The notes: generated by a model not told the origin, from the sequence alone. 14,292 bases of DNA from Benthortus sp964440495 (GCA_964440495.1 CAYTSD010000032.1:1-14292); one strand, 5' to 3'. Numbered from the stretch's first letter, positions 1 to 6,844 are shown. Made by a program: numbers and translations.

Positions 1-8
1 ATTTAACT

Positions 9-20
9 CATATTTTTAAG
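9..20 (+). promoter_or_regulatory. TATA-like box upstream of the nucleotidyltransferase gene
   Basis: An AT-rich element, CATATTTTTAAG, is centred about 36 bases before the ATG at 50. A start about 26 bases downstream would fall near 40-42 and leave a leader of roughly 8-10 bases. No Shine-Dalgarno sequence precedes the ATG, which agrees with a nearly leaderless archaeal transcript. The T-rich stretch at 22-39 could also end a transcript coming from outside the window. Both readings rest on sequence pattern only. Confidence 0.35.
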
Positions 21-49
21 ATTCTTTTTCCTTGTTTTTGTAAGCTGTT

Positions 50-1177
50 ATGTTGGCTGTGGTTATGGCTGGTGGGGAGGGGAGGAGGCTTCATCCCTTA
101 ACCTTGAATAGGCCTAAGCCCATGGTTCCCGTCTTGGATAAGCCTATCCTCGAGTATACTGTTAGGCTTCTTAGGAGAAGTGGGTTCAGGAGAATCGTGA
201 TGACGCTCCACTACCTCTCTGATAGAGTTATCCAGTACTTCGGTGATGGTGGGGGACTCGGTGTGGAGGTGAGTTACAGCGTTGAGGAGAAGCCTCTTGG
301 AACAGCTGGAGGCGTCAAAGCCGCGGTTGGAGGAGATGAGCGGATACTTGTCTGGAGCGGAGACGTTCTCTCAACATTCGATATAAAGGACATGATTAGA
401 CAGCATAAGAAGTCGGGGGCAATAGTCACGATGGCTGCAACCTACGTAGACGACCCTACAAGATTCGGCATGATACTCGCCGACCAATCTGGAAAAATTA
501 ATGGATTCGTCGAGAAGCCATCCCGAGAAAAGATTGTAAGCAACCTAATCAACTGCGGGGTATATGTTCTTGAGCCCGAGGTTTTGAAACTCATTCCAGA
601 TGAAAAGTTTTATGACTTTTCAAGACATCTCTTCCCAAGACTGTTAAAGGATGGATTTTCACTTTATGCCTATGTTATCGATGGATTTTGGTCGGATATC
701 GGGACGCCGTCACAGTATCTTAAGGTGAATCTTATGGCTCTCCAGGGAGGTATCCCAGGTCTAGAGATAGAAGCGAAAGATATGGGTGGAAGAATTCTAG
801 TATCAGATGAGGCTGAAGTAGATGAAGCGGAGATTAGTGGGCCAGCATACATTGGAAGCGGGGTTAGGCTTCGAGGCAAGTCGATTATCGGACCTAATAC
901 GATAATAGGTAGTAGGGATATTGTGGGTAGGGGGGTTACTATTAGAGGGAGCGTTGTATGGGAGGACACGGTTATCCATGATTCCGCAAAGATTCTAGGA
1001 GCCATAGTTGGGAACGGATGTGTGATCGGGAGAGGGGCTGAGATTATGGAGGATTCTATAGTCTCCGATAGCTGCAAAATTGGAGGCTTCTCCGTGATAA
1101 AACCTGAAGCCAAGATTTGGCCTGGAATTGAGGTAAAGCCTCATACTGTGGTCTCCGAAGACCTAAGAGACCTCTAG
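50..1177 (+). CDS. Sugar-1-phosphate nucleotidyltransferase with C-terminal left-handed beta-helix
   Basis: This 375-residue protein should couple a sugar-1-phosphate to an NTP, giving an activated sugar for glycan or lipid-linked sugar synthesis in the cytoplasm. The N-terminal Rossmann-like domain has the nucleotide-binding signature around residues 7-25 (AGGEGRRLHPLT followed by RPKPM), the EEKPLGTAGG loop at 79-88, a metal-binding GD at 104-105, FVEKP at 153-157, N168-C-G and a second metal Asp in SDIGTP (D216). From about residue 235 to the end, hexapeptide-like turns (for example YIGSGV, IIGPNT, VIGRGA) indicate a left-handed beta-helix. This layout matches archaeal GlmU-like, mannose-1-phosphate guanylyltransferase and glucose-1-phosphate thymidylyltransferase homologues. 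The exact sugar and nucleotide cannot be read. The last 15 bases overlap the convergent uracil-DNA glycosylase gene. The family is certain; the substrate is not. Confidence 0.9.
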   Translation: MLAVVMAGGEGRRLHPLTLNRPKPMVPVLDKPILEYTVRLLRRSGFRRIVMTLHYLSDRVIQYFGDGGGLGVEVSYSVEEKPLGTAGGVKAAVGGDERILVWSGDVLSTFDIKDMIRQHKKSGAIVTMAATYVDDPTRFGMILADQSGKINGFVEKPSREKIVSNLINCGVYVLEPEVLKLIPDEKFYDFSRHLFPRLLKDGFSLYAYVIDGFWSDIGTPSQYLKVNLMALQGGIPGLEIEAKDMGGRILVSDEAEVDEAEISGPAYIGSGVRLRGKSIIGPNTIIGSRDIVGRGVTIRGSVVWEDTVIHDSAKILGAIVGNGCVIGRGAEIMEDSIVSDSCKIGGFSVIKPEAKIWPGIEVKPHTVVSEDLRDL

Positions 1178-1735
1178 GAGAACATCTCTAACCCTCCTCC
1201 AATCCTCCTCAACTACGCTTCTCAAGCCAGGATTCCTTAGAGCCGCTGCAGGATGATACATCGGTATAACGGTGACTTGGAGGATTAGAGTTGAAGCCTT
1301 AAACACCTTTCCATGAATCCTGCTTATCGGCTCCAGCTTAATCCCAAGCTTCCCAAAAATATACTCCGTCGCAACGTTTCCGAGAGTTACTATAACCTTG
1401 GGTTGGATTATCTCTATCTGCTTGTCTAGGTAGGGTGTGCATGCCTCAACCTCCTCTCGAGTAACTCTATTCTCAGGGAGATAACACTTCACGATATTGG
1501 TTATGTAAACCTTGCTTCTCTCAACCCCGGCGAGTTCTAGAAGTCTATCGAGAAGCTTTCCAGCAGCTCCCACGAAGGGCCTCCCCTCAAGATTTTCATG
1601 GTATCCGGGTCCAAGTCCAATCAACATTATCTTGGCATCGGGTGGGCCTTCCCCGAAGACGGGCTTCTTCCTAGTCCTCCACAGAGGACACTTCTTACAA
1701 CGTTCTACTTCTCTCTCCAGCTCTTCCAACCTCAT
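1163..1735 (-). CDS. Family 4 (Fe-S) uracil-DNA glycosylase with atypical motif A
   Basis: This 190-residue protein should excise uracil from DNA as the first step of base-excision repair of deaminated cytosine. Four cysteines at 13, 16, 84 and 99 have the spacing of the family-4 [4Fe-4S] site. GRPFVGAAG (51-59) and N80 in ITNIVKC are typical, and YHPAAALRNP (160-169) is the C-terminal active-site motif with H161. Family-4 enzymes normally carry GE(A/G)PG as motif A. Here residues 40-44 read GLGPG, with Leu where Glu is usual, which recalls the GLAP motif of family-5 enzymes. The rest is clearly family 4. The ATG is three bases after the DedA stop, so the two are probably co-transcribed. The 3' end overlaps the convergent nucleotidyltransferase gene by 15 bases. 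Confidence 0.92.
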   Translation of the reverse strand: MRLEELEREVERCKKCPLWRTRKKPVFGEGPPDAKIMLIGLGPGYHENLEGRPFVGAAGKLLDRLLELAGVERSKVYITNIVKCYLPENRVTREEVEACTPYLDKQIEIIQPKVIVTLGNVATEYIFGKLGIKLEPISRIHGKVFKASTLILQVTVIPMYHPAAALRNPGLRSVVEEDWRRVRDVLLEVS

Positions 1736-1738
1736 CTA

Positions 1739-2362
1739 TTATTTTAGCTGAGATAGATGTTTATGAGGTTTCACATAGAGGATGATTACCGCAGCTATTA
1801 GGAGAATTACTCCAATTATGTCGATGTAGGTTGAGTATGTGATTAGTATCGTCCAGTGGGGGCCAAGCAGATATCCTATATAGGTTAAGGAAAAGTTCCA
1901 TGGAATGGAGCCTGTAAATGTTAAGATAATGAATTTCCTCTTGCTTAGTTTGAACATTCCCGCTGGAAGTGAGATTACTGTTCTAATGGCTGGGGTCATT
2001 CTACCTATGAAGACAGAGTATGCCCCATATCTTCTAAACCATTCTTCAGCCATCTCAAGCTTGTCACGTGTCAGGAGAAAATACTTCCCATATCTTTCTG
2101 CGAATGGTCTCCCGAGATATACTCCAATATAGTAGAGGATTATTGAGCCTATCAGGTTTCCCAGCGTTGCTATAAGTGTAGCCTTAAGTATGAAGGTCCA
2201 TGAACTTTTTCTCCATGCAACGTATCCAGCGAAAGGCATTACTATCTCGCTTGGGAGGGGTATTAGGCAGCTCTCAGCGGCCATCGTTATCAGAATCCCG
2301 ATTAATCCGAAGGTTTCGATGAACCATGTAGCTGCCTCGGCGAGCAGGGCGAACAGAGTCAA
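1739..2362 (-). CDS. DedA-family (SNARE-associated/VTT) integral membrane protein
   Basis: This 207-residue membrane protein belongs to the DedA/VTT family. Its members act in lipid-carrier or phospholipid translocation and membrane homeostasis, for example undecaprenyl-phosphate flipping in bacteria. The family hallmarks are an acidic re-entrant motif with AAESCLIPLPSE (residues 28-39), the helix GNLIGSIILYYIG, and the second re-entrant motif GRMTPAIRTVISLPAG. Hydrophobic segments lie near residues 12-33, 58-82, 142-165 and 175-198. The start is TTG at 2362: the upstream frame closes with a TGA and offers no other start codon. A TATA-like element at 2389-2399 could give this gene its own nearly leaderless transcript, or it could be read through from the acetyltransferase gene. 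The archaeal substrate, perhaps a polyprenyl phosphate, is inference. Confidence 0.9.
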   Translation of the reverse strand: MTLFALLAEAATWFIETFGLIGILITMAAESCLIPLPSEIVMPFAGYVAWRKSSWTFILKATLIATLGNLIGSIILYYIGVYLGRPFAERYGKYFLLTRDKLEMAEEWFRRYGAYSVFIGRMTPAIRTVISLPAGMFKLSKRKFIILTFTGSIPWNFSLTYIGYLLGPHWTILITYSTYIDIIGVILLIAAVIILYVKPHKHLSQLK

Positions 2363-2388
2363 GACCTTAACAAGGAGAGAGAATCACC

Positions 2389-2399
2389 TTAAAAACATA
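2389..2399 (-). promoter_or_regulatory. TATA-like box before the DedA gene
   Basis: On the minus strand the 42-base gap between the acetyltransferase stop and the DedA TTG holds TATGTTTTTAA. Its centre is about 32 bases before the start codon, so transcription would begin only a few bases upstream of the TTG. This fits the lack of a well-spaced Shine-Dalgarno sequence there. It is a pattern-based call. Confidence 0.3.
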
Positions 2400-2404
2400 C
2401 ATAT

Positions 2405-2863
2405 TCAGAGAGCTTTCTCAGCCTCATATCCATCTCTTCCAGGCCCATAGTAGTTTGGAAGCCTATGGGTTATCCGGTACCCAAGCTTTAGATACAGATT
2501 CACGGCAGGTTCATTATCAACTGCAACTTGCAGCACCGATTTTCTGCATCCTCCCCTCCTAAACTCTTCTTCCAAGGCTTCCATGAGTTTTCTGGCGAAA
2601 CCTCTGCCGCGGAATGCTCTCCTAATATTCAGTGTATAGACTTTCCCAACAGTCTCGCCGTGAAGTCTTTCACACCTACCTGCAGCGAATCCTAGTATAG
2701 TTCCCTTGGAGTCAACCAGTTTAAGGAAGATTGTTTTTCTATCGGTTAGAAGCCATCTATAGACTGTTCTGCTGTAGGCTTCCCTGCCGAAGCATTCTAA
2801 TTCTATCTTGTATATTTCCTCGAAGTCTTGGATCGAGGCGGGTTTTATCTCGATGTTCCCCAT
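2405..2863 (-). CDS. GNAT-family N-acetyltransferase, RimI-like
   Basis: This 152-residue protein has the GNAT fold and should transfer acetyl from acetyl-CoA to an amino group. The acetyl-CoA pyrophosphate loop is seen in RRAFRGRGFARKLM (81-94). The segment VDNEPAVNLYLKLGY (115-129) is the typical RimI/ArdI motif, and the tail YYGPGRDGYEAEKAL resembles the C-terminus of RimI-type protein N-terminal acetyltransferases. A protein N-terminus is therefore the most likely substrate, although other small amines cannot be excluded. The ATG at 2863 has no Shine-Dalgarno sequence and lies about 30 bases from an AT-rich box shared with the divergent hydrolase gene. It is the first gene of the group running on to DedA and uracil-DNA glycosylase. 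Confidence 0.85.
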   Translation of the reverse strand: MGNIEIKPASIQDFEEIYKIELECFGREAYSRTVYRWLLTDRKTIFLKLVDSKGTILGFAAGRCERLHGETVGKVYTLNIRRAFRGRGFARKLMEALEEEFRRGGCRKSVLQVAVDNEPAVNLYLKLGYRITHRLPNYYGPGRDGYEAEKAL

Positions 2864-2878
2864 CCCTTATTGGAAAGA

Positions 2879-2898
2879 TTATTTAAGGGATATTTTTT
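2879..2898. promoter_or_regulatory. Overlapping divergent promoters (acetyltransferase / hydrolase)
   Basis: The 48 bases between the two divergent ATGs (2863 minus, 2912 plus) contain back-to-back TATA-like elements. TTATTTAAGG at 2879-2888 lies about 29 bases before the plus-strand ATG. AAAAAATAT at 2898-2890, read on the minus strand, lies about 31 bases before the minus-strand ATG. Each would give a nearly leaderless mRNA, and neither start has a Shine-Dalgarno sequence. Because the boxes touch, binding of TBP to one could exclude the other; that is inference. Confidence 0.4.
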
Positions 2899-2911
2899 AG
2901 TTCTTAGAGAT

Positions 2912-3682
2912 ATGGAGGAATCCTTTATCGAGGTTAACGGCATTCGTGTCAGATACGTTGAGAAAGGTTCTGGAAAGAATGTAATCCTGGTTCACGGCCT
3001 CGGCGGCTCCCTAGAAAGCTGGAGGAATAACCTTGAATACCTGTCAAGCATGTTTAGGGTGGTCGCATTAGACCTTCCAGGATTCGGGTTCTCCGACAAG
3101 CCTGATGTAGAGTATACCCCATGGTTTTACGCAGATTTTCTTCCTAAATTCTTATCCAGGCTTGGGATTAGGAAGGCGTGCCTTATAGGTCACTCAATGG
3201 GTGGGTTGGTTGCTCTGGCAACATCGATTCGTCATCCAGAGATTGTGGAGAAGCTTGTTTTAGTCGATGCCGCCGGCTTGGATGATTGGACGGCTAAGGT
3301 TGTGAGGGAGGCTATGGGTGAGTGGTGGGATATGGAGAGGCTTAAGAGATTCTATGAAGAGTATGTTGGGAAGCCTGACGAGAAGATTCTTGAACTTAGG
3401 CTGAAGCTCTATGAAGATGAGGGGCTTAGAAGAGCCTATCTCTCCGCTCTGAAGGCTCTTGAGAAAACTATCTCCCCAGAGGAGGTCTCGAAGGTCTCAG
3501 CTCCAACTCTAATAATCTGGGGTGAGGGAGACAGGCTTACTAGACCTGAAGGCGGGGTTAAGCTGAAGTCCACTATTAAGGGGAGTAGGCTTGTAGTGTT
3601 TAAGGATGTCAGCCACACACCTCACGCAGACAAACCCGAGGAATTCAATAAACTCGTCTCAGAATTCTTAAAAGACCCTTAA
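2912..3682 (+). CDS. Alpha/beta-hydrolase fold esterase/lipase-like protein
   Basis: This 256-residue soluble protein has the alpha/beta-hydrolase fold. Visible elements are the oxyanion strand VILVHGLGGS (24-33), DLPGFGFSD (54-62), the nucleophile elbow GHSMGG with S95, the late strand LIIWGEGD with a candidate catalytic Asp, and H235 in VSHTPHADKP. The triad is therefore complete and the enzyme is probably an active esterase, carboxylesterase or C-C bond hydrolase. The cap region between the elbow and the Asp strand is short and helical. I choose ATG 2912 over the in-frame ATG at 2828: the earlier one lies inside the divergent acetyltransferase gene and adds 28 residues with no family similarity. 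Position 2912 also suits the TATA-like box at 2879-2888. The substrate is unknown. Confidence 0.88.
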   Translation: MEESFIEVNGIRVRYVEKGSGKNVILVHGLGGSLESWRNNLEYLSSMFRVVALDLPGFGFSDKPDVEYTPWFYADFLPKFLSRLGIRKACLIGHSMGGLVALATSIRHPEIVEKLVLVDAAGLDDWTAKVVREAMGEWWDMERLKRFYEEYVGKPDEKILELRLKLYEDEGLRRAYLSALKALEKTISPEEVSKVSAPTLIIWGEGDRLTRPEGGVKLKSTIKGSRLVVFKDVSHTPHADKPEEFNKLVSEFLKDP

Positions 3683-3705
3683 TCCATCATCTCAGGTGAT
3701 AAGCC

Positions 3706-4089
3706 GTGATAAAGGTTCTCTTCAGATTCGGTGGGAGGATTGACGTTATAGGAGAACTGGATGAGAAGGCTGTGGAGAAGCTTGTGGATAAAGCCCCGTT
3801 CAGGTCTAGGGTCAACCGATGGGGTGACGAGATATACTTTGAGCTTCCAGTAAGACTCGGCCTGAAGGGTGAGAGGGTTGAGATGGAGGTGGGTGAGATA
3901 GCCTACTGGCCTCCTGGAAACGCCCTCTGCCTATTCTTCGGCCCAACTCCAGTCAGTAAAGGAGATGAGCCTAGAGCCTATAGTCCAGCCAAGCCTCTTG
4001 GAAGAGTTCTAGAAGGCTTGGAGAAGCTTAGGGAGGTTAGGGATGGAGAGGAGGTTGAGGTTAAGTTCATGGCTGAGAATGATTTCTAA
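3706..4089 (+). CDS. Cyclophilin-like fold protein (TM1367/DUF369 type)
   Basis: This 127-residue protein resembles the small cyclophilin-like beta-barrel family typified by Thermotoga TM1367. The most conserved stretch is GEIAYWPPGNALCLFFGPTP (63-82), flanked by basic and acidic strands such as WGDEIYFELPV (39-49). The family has the cyclophilin barrel but usually lacks the peptidyl-prolyl isomerase active site, and its role is not established. The start is GTG at 3706, preceded five bases upstream by AGGTGAT, a good archaeal Shine-Dalgarno match. The gene follows the hydrolase by 23 bases, so the two are likely co-transcribed. Its TAA shares bases with the TAG of the convergent dehydrogenase. 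Confidence 0.8.
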   Translation: MIKVLFRFGGRIDVIGELDEKAVEKLVDKAPFRSRVNRWGDEIYFELPVRLGLKGERVEMEVGEIAYWPPGNALCLFFGPTPVSKGDEPRAYSPAKPLGRVLEGLEKLREVRDGEEVEVKFMAENDF

Positions 4090-5129
4090 TCCCGTAAGCC
4101 TAGAATCTGTCTAGTCTTCTCGGCTATTGCTTCAGCCATCTCCGAAAGCCTCGCATTTCCCCCCAGATCGTAGGTAACCTTCTTCCCCTCAGCTATAACC
4201 TCTTCAGTGGCCTTAAAGATAGCTTCCATCTTATCTCTCTCACCCAGATACCCTATCATCCAGGCGGCTGAGAGTATTGTGGCGGTTGGATTAACCTTAT
4301 CCTTCCCCTTATACTTTGGAGCACTTCCATGGGCAGGCTCAAACATCGCGTAATCATCTCCCATATTCGCTGAATAGACCGCGCCTATGCTGGCTATCAG
4401 GGCTGAAGCCTCCTCGCTGATAATATCCATGAAGAGATTCGACCCAAGAATAACATTCTCATTGAACCTCTGAGGATTCTTCACAAGCTGCTGAGCCATG
4501 TTATCGATAAAGTACTCCTCATAGACTATTTCTGGAAACTCTTTCGAAACATTCTCGACAGACTCTATGAATATTCCATCGCACTCCTTCATAATATTCC
4601 TCTTCGTTACAACTATTATCTTTCTCCACCCTCTCTCGGCTGCGAGGTGAAACGCCTTACGTGCAACACGTTCAGACTGTCTTCTAGTAATCTTCCTGAC
4701 AGCTATCGCTACGTCGGGTGTAAGTCTATGCTCTATACCGCTGTAAAGGCCTTCGGTTGCTTCCCTGACGCATAGGAAGTTGACTTGCCCAAGCCTCGCA
4801 GGCATTCCTTTCAGAGTCTTGATAGGTCTGATGTTTGCGTAGAGGTCGAATCTCTGCCTAATGCTTACAGCCACACTTCTAGGGGCTTTGGGGTCAGGTG
4901 GAGTTGTTGTCGGAGCCTTAAGAACCGCGTCAACCTCTTCAAGAGTCCTCCAAGTCTCTGGAGGGATGAAGGAGTCTCCTCCATGCTTTAGCCACCACTC
5001 ATACCCAGCATCAACCGGAATTATCTCAACCTTGCTCTCGGCAGCCTCCAAAACCTTCAGGGCAGCATCAGCAAGCTCTGGCCCAACCCCATCCCCACGT
5101 ATGAGAGCAGCCTTCTTACCCAACTTCAA
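4086..5129 (-). CDS. Isocitrate/isopropylmalate-type beta-decarboxylating dehydrogenase
   Basis: This 347-residue enzyme should oxidise and decarboxylate a 3-alkyl-malate to a 2-oxoacid with NAD(P)+. Family features are GDGVGPE (12-18), the substrate arginines R91, R101 and R122, Y129 in EGLYSGIE, K176 in TKRNIMK, metal-binding D235, and the nucleotide loop FEPAHGSAPKY (263-273). Residues 85-92, SVAVSIRQ, align with the SLNVALRQ loop of E. coli isocitrate dehydrogenase rather than with the isopropylmalate loop. However, Ala87 replaces the Asn that recognises the isocitrate gamma-carboxylate. LFMDIISEE (232-240) has Met and Glu where GD and Asp are usual. Lys-Tyr at 272-273 suggests NADP use, but the second NADP arginine is absent. 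The start is TTG (5129), with an alternative TTG at 5123; GGAGG lies upstream. Isocitrate or a homologue is the likely substrate. Confidence 0.85.
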   Translation of the reverse strand: MKLGKKAALIRGDGVGPELADAALKVLEAAESKVEIIPVDAGYEWWLKHGGDSFIPPETWRTLEEVDAVLKAPTTTPPDPKAPRSVAVSIRQRFDLYANIRPIKTLKGMPARLGQVNFLCVREATEGLYSGIEHRLTPDVAIAVRKITRRQSERVARKAFHLAAERGWRKIIVVTKRNIMKECDGIFIESVENVSKEFPEIVYEEYFIDNMAQQLVKNPQRFNENVILGSNLFMDIISEEASALIASIGAVYSANMGDDYAMFEPAHGSAPKYKGKDKVNPTATILSAAWMIGYLGERDKMEAIFKATEEVIAEGKKVTYDLGGNARLSEMAEAIAEKTRQILGLRD

Positions 5130-5193
5130 GCACCTTCAATCCTCCTCGCAAACGAGCACATTATTACCTTTACTACGATTATCATAGATACAA

Positions 5194-5203
5194 AGCTTAA
5201 TTA
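5194..5203 (+). promoter_or_regulatory. TATA-like box before the enolase-superfamily gene
   Basis: The 99-base divergent gap between the dehydrogenase (start 5129, minus) and the enolase-superfamily gene (start 5229, plus) contains AGCTTAATTA. It is centred about 30 bases before the plus-strand ATG, which has no Shine-Dalgarno sequence. A leaderless or nearly leaderless start is predicted. The minus-strand gene instead has GGAGG at about 5141-5147, so it should carry a leader. Its TATA box is not clear; an AT-rich segment near 5175-5190 is a candidate. Confidence 0.35.
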
Positions 5204-5228
5204 CATCAGTGGGAAAAGAATATCGAAA

Positions 5229-6332
5229 ATGGATTTAGGAAAGATAAGGAAAGTAGAGATATATCCCGTGAAGGTTCCATTCAACAGGCCCTTCAAGATT
5301 GCTTCGGGCCCCTATCTCCCAAACGCCGAGTATGTTTTGGCGAGGGTTGAGACCTCTGAGGGTGTTGAAGGCTGGGGTGAGTCGTCACCTATGCCCAGTT
5401 TCTCTGGAATAGGTCAGAGAGAAGTGGTGGAGGAGCTGAAGGCCGCCGCAAATATTCTGAAAGGCGAACCTCTAAACATGCTTAAAGTCTATGAGAAGGT
5501 TCTCAAGGGTCTCTCAATATCCTCATACTCTCTCTGCGCCTTAGAGAACGCGCTCCTAGACGCTATCGGAAAAACACTAGACATCCCAGCATACCATCTG
5601 CTTGGCGGAAAGATTAGGGAGAGTCTAGAGCTTGTCTGGCCCATAGGTTTAGGTGAAGTTGAATTCGTCTTGGAGGAGGCTAGGAAAGCTGTCAAGTCAG
5701 GTTTCAAGGGCTTGAAACTAAAGGTCGGCGAAAACTTGGAGGAAGACTTGAAGAGAGTCCAAGCCTTGAGGGAAGAGTTCCCAAATATCCCCTTACGGTT
5801 AGACGCAAACCAGGGATACAGCAGAGAGGAGGCATTAGAGGCTGGGAAAAGATTCGCTGAGCTCGGGATAGAGCTCTTCGAGCAGCCTGTCAGGAAGGAT
5901 GACATCGATGGGCTGAGGCTTGTTAGAAAGACTGGGGTAAAGGTTATGGCCGATGAAAGCTGCTACACTCCAGCCGACGCATACAGACTAGTAACCTCAG
6001 AAGCCGTTGACATAATCAACATCAAGATCATGAAGAGTGGAGGATTAATGAAGGCGAGAGAGATTGCCGCAATATCTATGGCCGGCGGGGTAGCGAACTC
6101 TCTTGGAAGCATGCTTGAAACAGGCGTCGGCACAGCCGCTGGCATGCAGTTTGCAGCCTCATGTACAAACATCAAGTATAGGGCCGAGATAGTGGGGCCG
6201 CTTTTCCTAGAAGATGACTTGATTGAGAAGCCTCTAGAGTTCAGGGATGGCGCCCTCATGCTGCCGAGCGGACCTGGTCTCGGGGTATCGGTTGACCTAG
6301 CCTCCCTAGAGGAATACGGCTCGAAGACCTAA
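5229..6332 (+). CDS. Enolase-superfamily enzyme, muconate-cycloisomerase subgroup (epimerase/cycloisomerase)
   Basis: This 367-residue protein has the two-domain layout of the enolase superfamily: an N-terminal capping domain (about 1-125) and a TIM-like barrel. The catalytic parts are complete. The KxK motif is K163/K165 in LKLKVG, the Mg ligands are D192 (LDANQG), E218 (FEQP) and D242 (ADES), and the opposite general acid/base is K266 in INIKIMKSGG. E297 in SMLETGVG is also conserved. This places it in the muconate lactonizing enzyme subgroup, which includes dipeptide epimerases, o-succinylbenzoate synthases and N-acylamino-acid racemases. The eighth strand reads AEIVGPLF instead of the DLDGPLL of many Ala-Glu epimerases, so I cannot name the substrate. 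It is transcribed against its neighbours and ends eight bases from the LeuD-like gene. Confidence 0.85.
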   Translation: MDLGKIRKVEIYPVKVPFNRPFKIASGPYLPNAEYVLARVETSEGVEGWGESSPMPSFSGIGQREVVEELKAAANILKGEPLNMLKVYEKVLKGLSISSYSLCALENALLDAIGKTLDIPAYHLLGGKIRESLELVWPIGLGEVEFVLEEARKAVKSGFKGLKLKVGENLEEDLKRVQALREEFPNIPLRLDANQGYSREEALEAGKRFAELGIELFEQPVRKDDIDGLRLVRKTGVKVMADESCYTPADAYRLVTSEAVDIINIKIMKSGGLMKAREIAAISMAGGVANSLGSMLETGVGTAAGMQFAASCTNIKYRAEIVGPLFLEDDLIEKPLEFRDGALMLPSGPGLGVSVDLASLEEYGSKT

Positions 6333-6340
6333 ACCCCTCT

Positions 6341-6844
6341 CTACCACCTAAACTCTCCATGCTTTCTATAGTGTTCCGTCAAACCTCCATCCTCAAGTAT
6401 TCTCAACATGAAGTCCGGCAGAGGCCTAGCCCTAAACTCTAACCCCTTACTCAAGTTTCTTACAATTCCCTTGGAGAGGTCTACCTCGACTATGTCTCCC
6501 TCATCGGTGGATTCAGCTGCCTCAGGGCACTCGATTACTGGAAGCCCAACGTTCACAGCATTTCTAAAGAAGATTCTTGCAAATGACTTAGCTATGATAC
6601 AGCTTATTCCAAGCTCCTTCAAGACTCTTGGAGCCTGCTCCCTACTCGACCCGCATCCAAAGTTTCTTCCAGCAACTATTAGGTCGCCTGGCTTAACCTT
6701 CTCAGCGAAGCCTGGTCTAATATTCTCCATAGCATGCTTTGCAAGCTCCTTCATGTTAATTGTTCTAAACTTGTATCTGCCTGCGATTATGTCGTCGGTG
6801 CTGACCGAGTCACCGAATCTCCAAGCCCTACCCTTAATCTTCAT
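6341..6844 (-). CDS. LeuD/aconitase swivel-domain small subunit
   Basis: This 167-residue small subunit pairs with the LeuC-like large subunit to form a hydro-lyase that isomerises a 2-hydroxy tricarboxylate or an isopropylmalate-type acid. Family marks are STDDIIAGRY (15-24), GRNFGCGSSREQAP (59-72) with the substrate-binding GSSRE, and AKSFARIFFRNAVNVGLPV. The loop that sets the substrate in archaeal enzymes reads YKFRT (24-28). It matches neither YLVY (isopropylmalate isomerase) nor YLRT (methanogen homoaconitase), so citrate or another acid is possible. The gene overlaps the large-subunit stop as ATGA, which indicates translational coupling. The length is normal. The fold is certain; the substrate is not. 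Confidence 0.9.
   Translation of the reverse strand: MKIKGRAWRFGDSVSTDDIIAGRYKFRTINMKELAKHAMENIRPGFAEKVKPGDLIVAGRNFGCGSSREQAPRVLKELGISCIIAKSFARIFFRNAVNVGLPVIECPEAAESTDEGDIVEVDLSKGIVRNLSKGLEFRARPLPDFMLRILEDGGLTEHYRKHGEFRW

Noticed and set aside
1163..1735. UDGX-type glycosylase, because of an RIH sequence at residues 139-141.
   Set aside because: The KRRIH loop of UDGX lies between the two active-site motifs near the third and fourth cysteines, not here, and the GEQPG motif is absent.
2828..2911. An in-frame upstream ATG would lengthen the alpha/beta hydrolase by 28 residues.
   Set aside because: It lies inside the divergent acetyltransferase gene and upstream of the likely TATA box, and the added residues match nothing in the hydrolase family.
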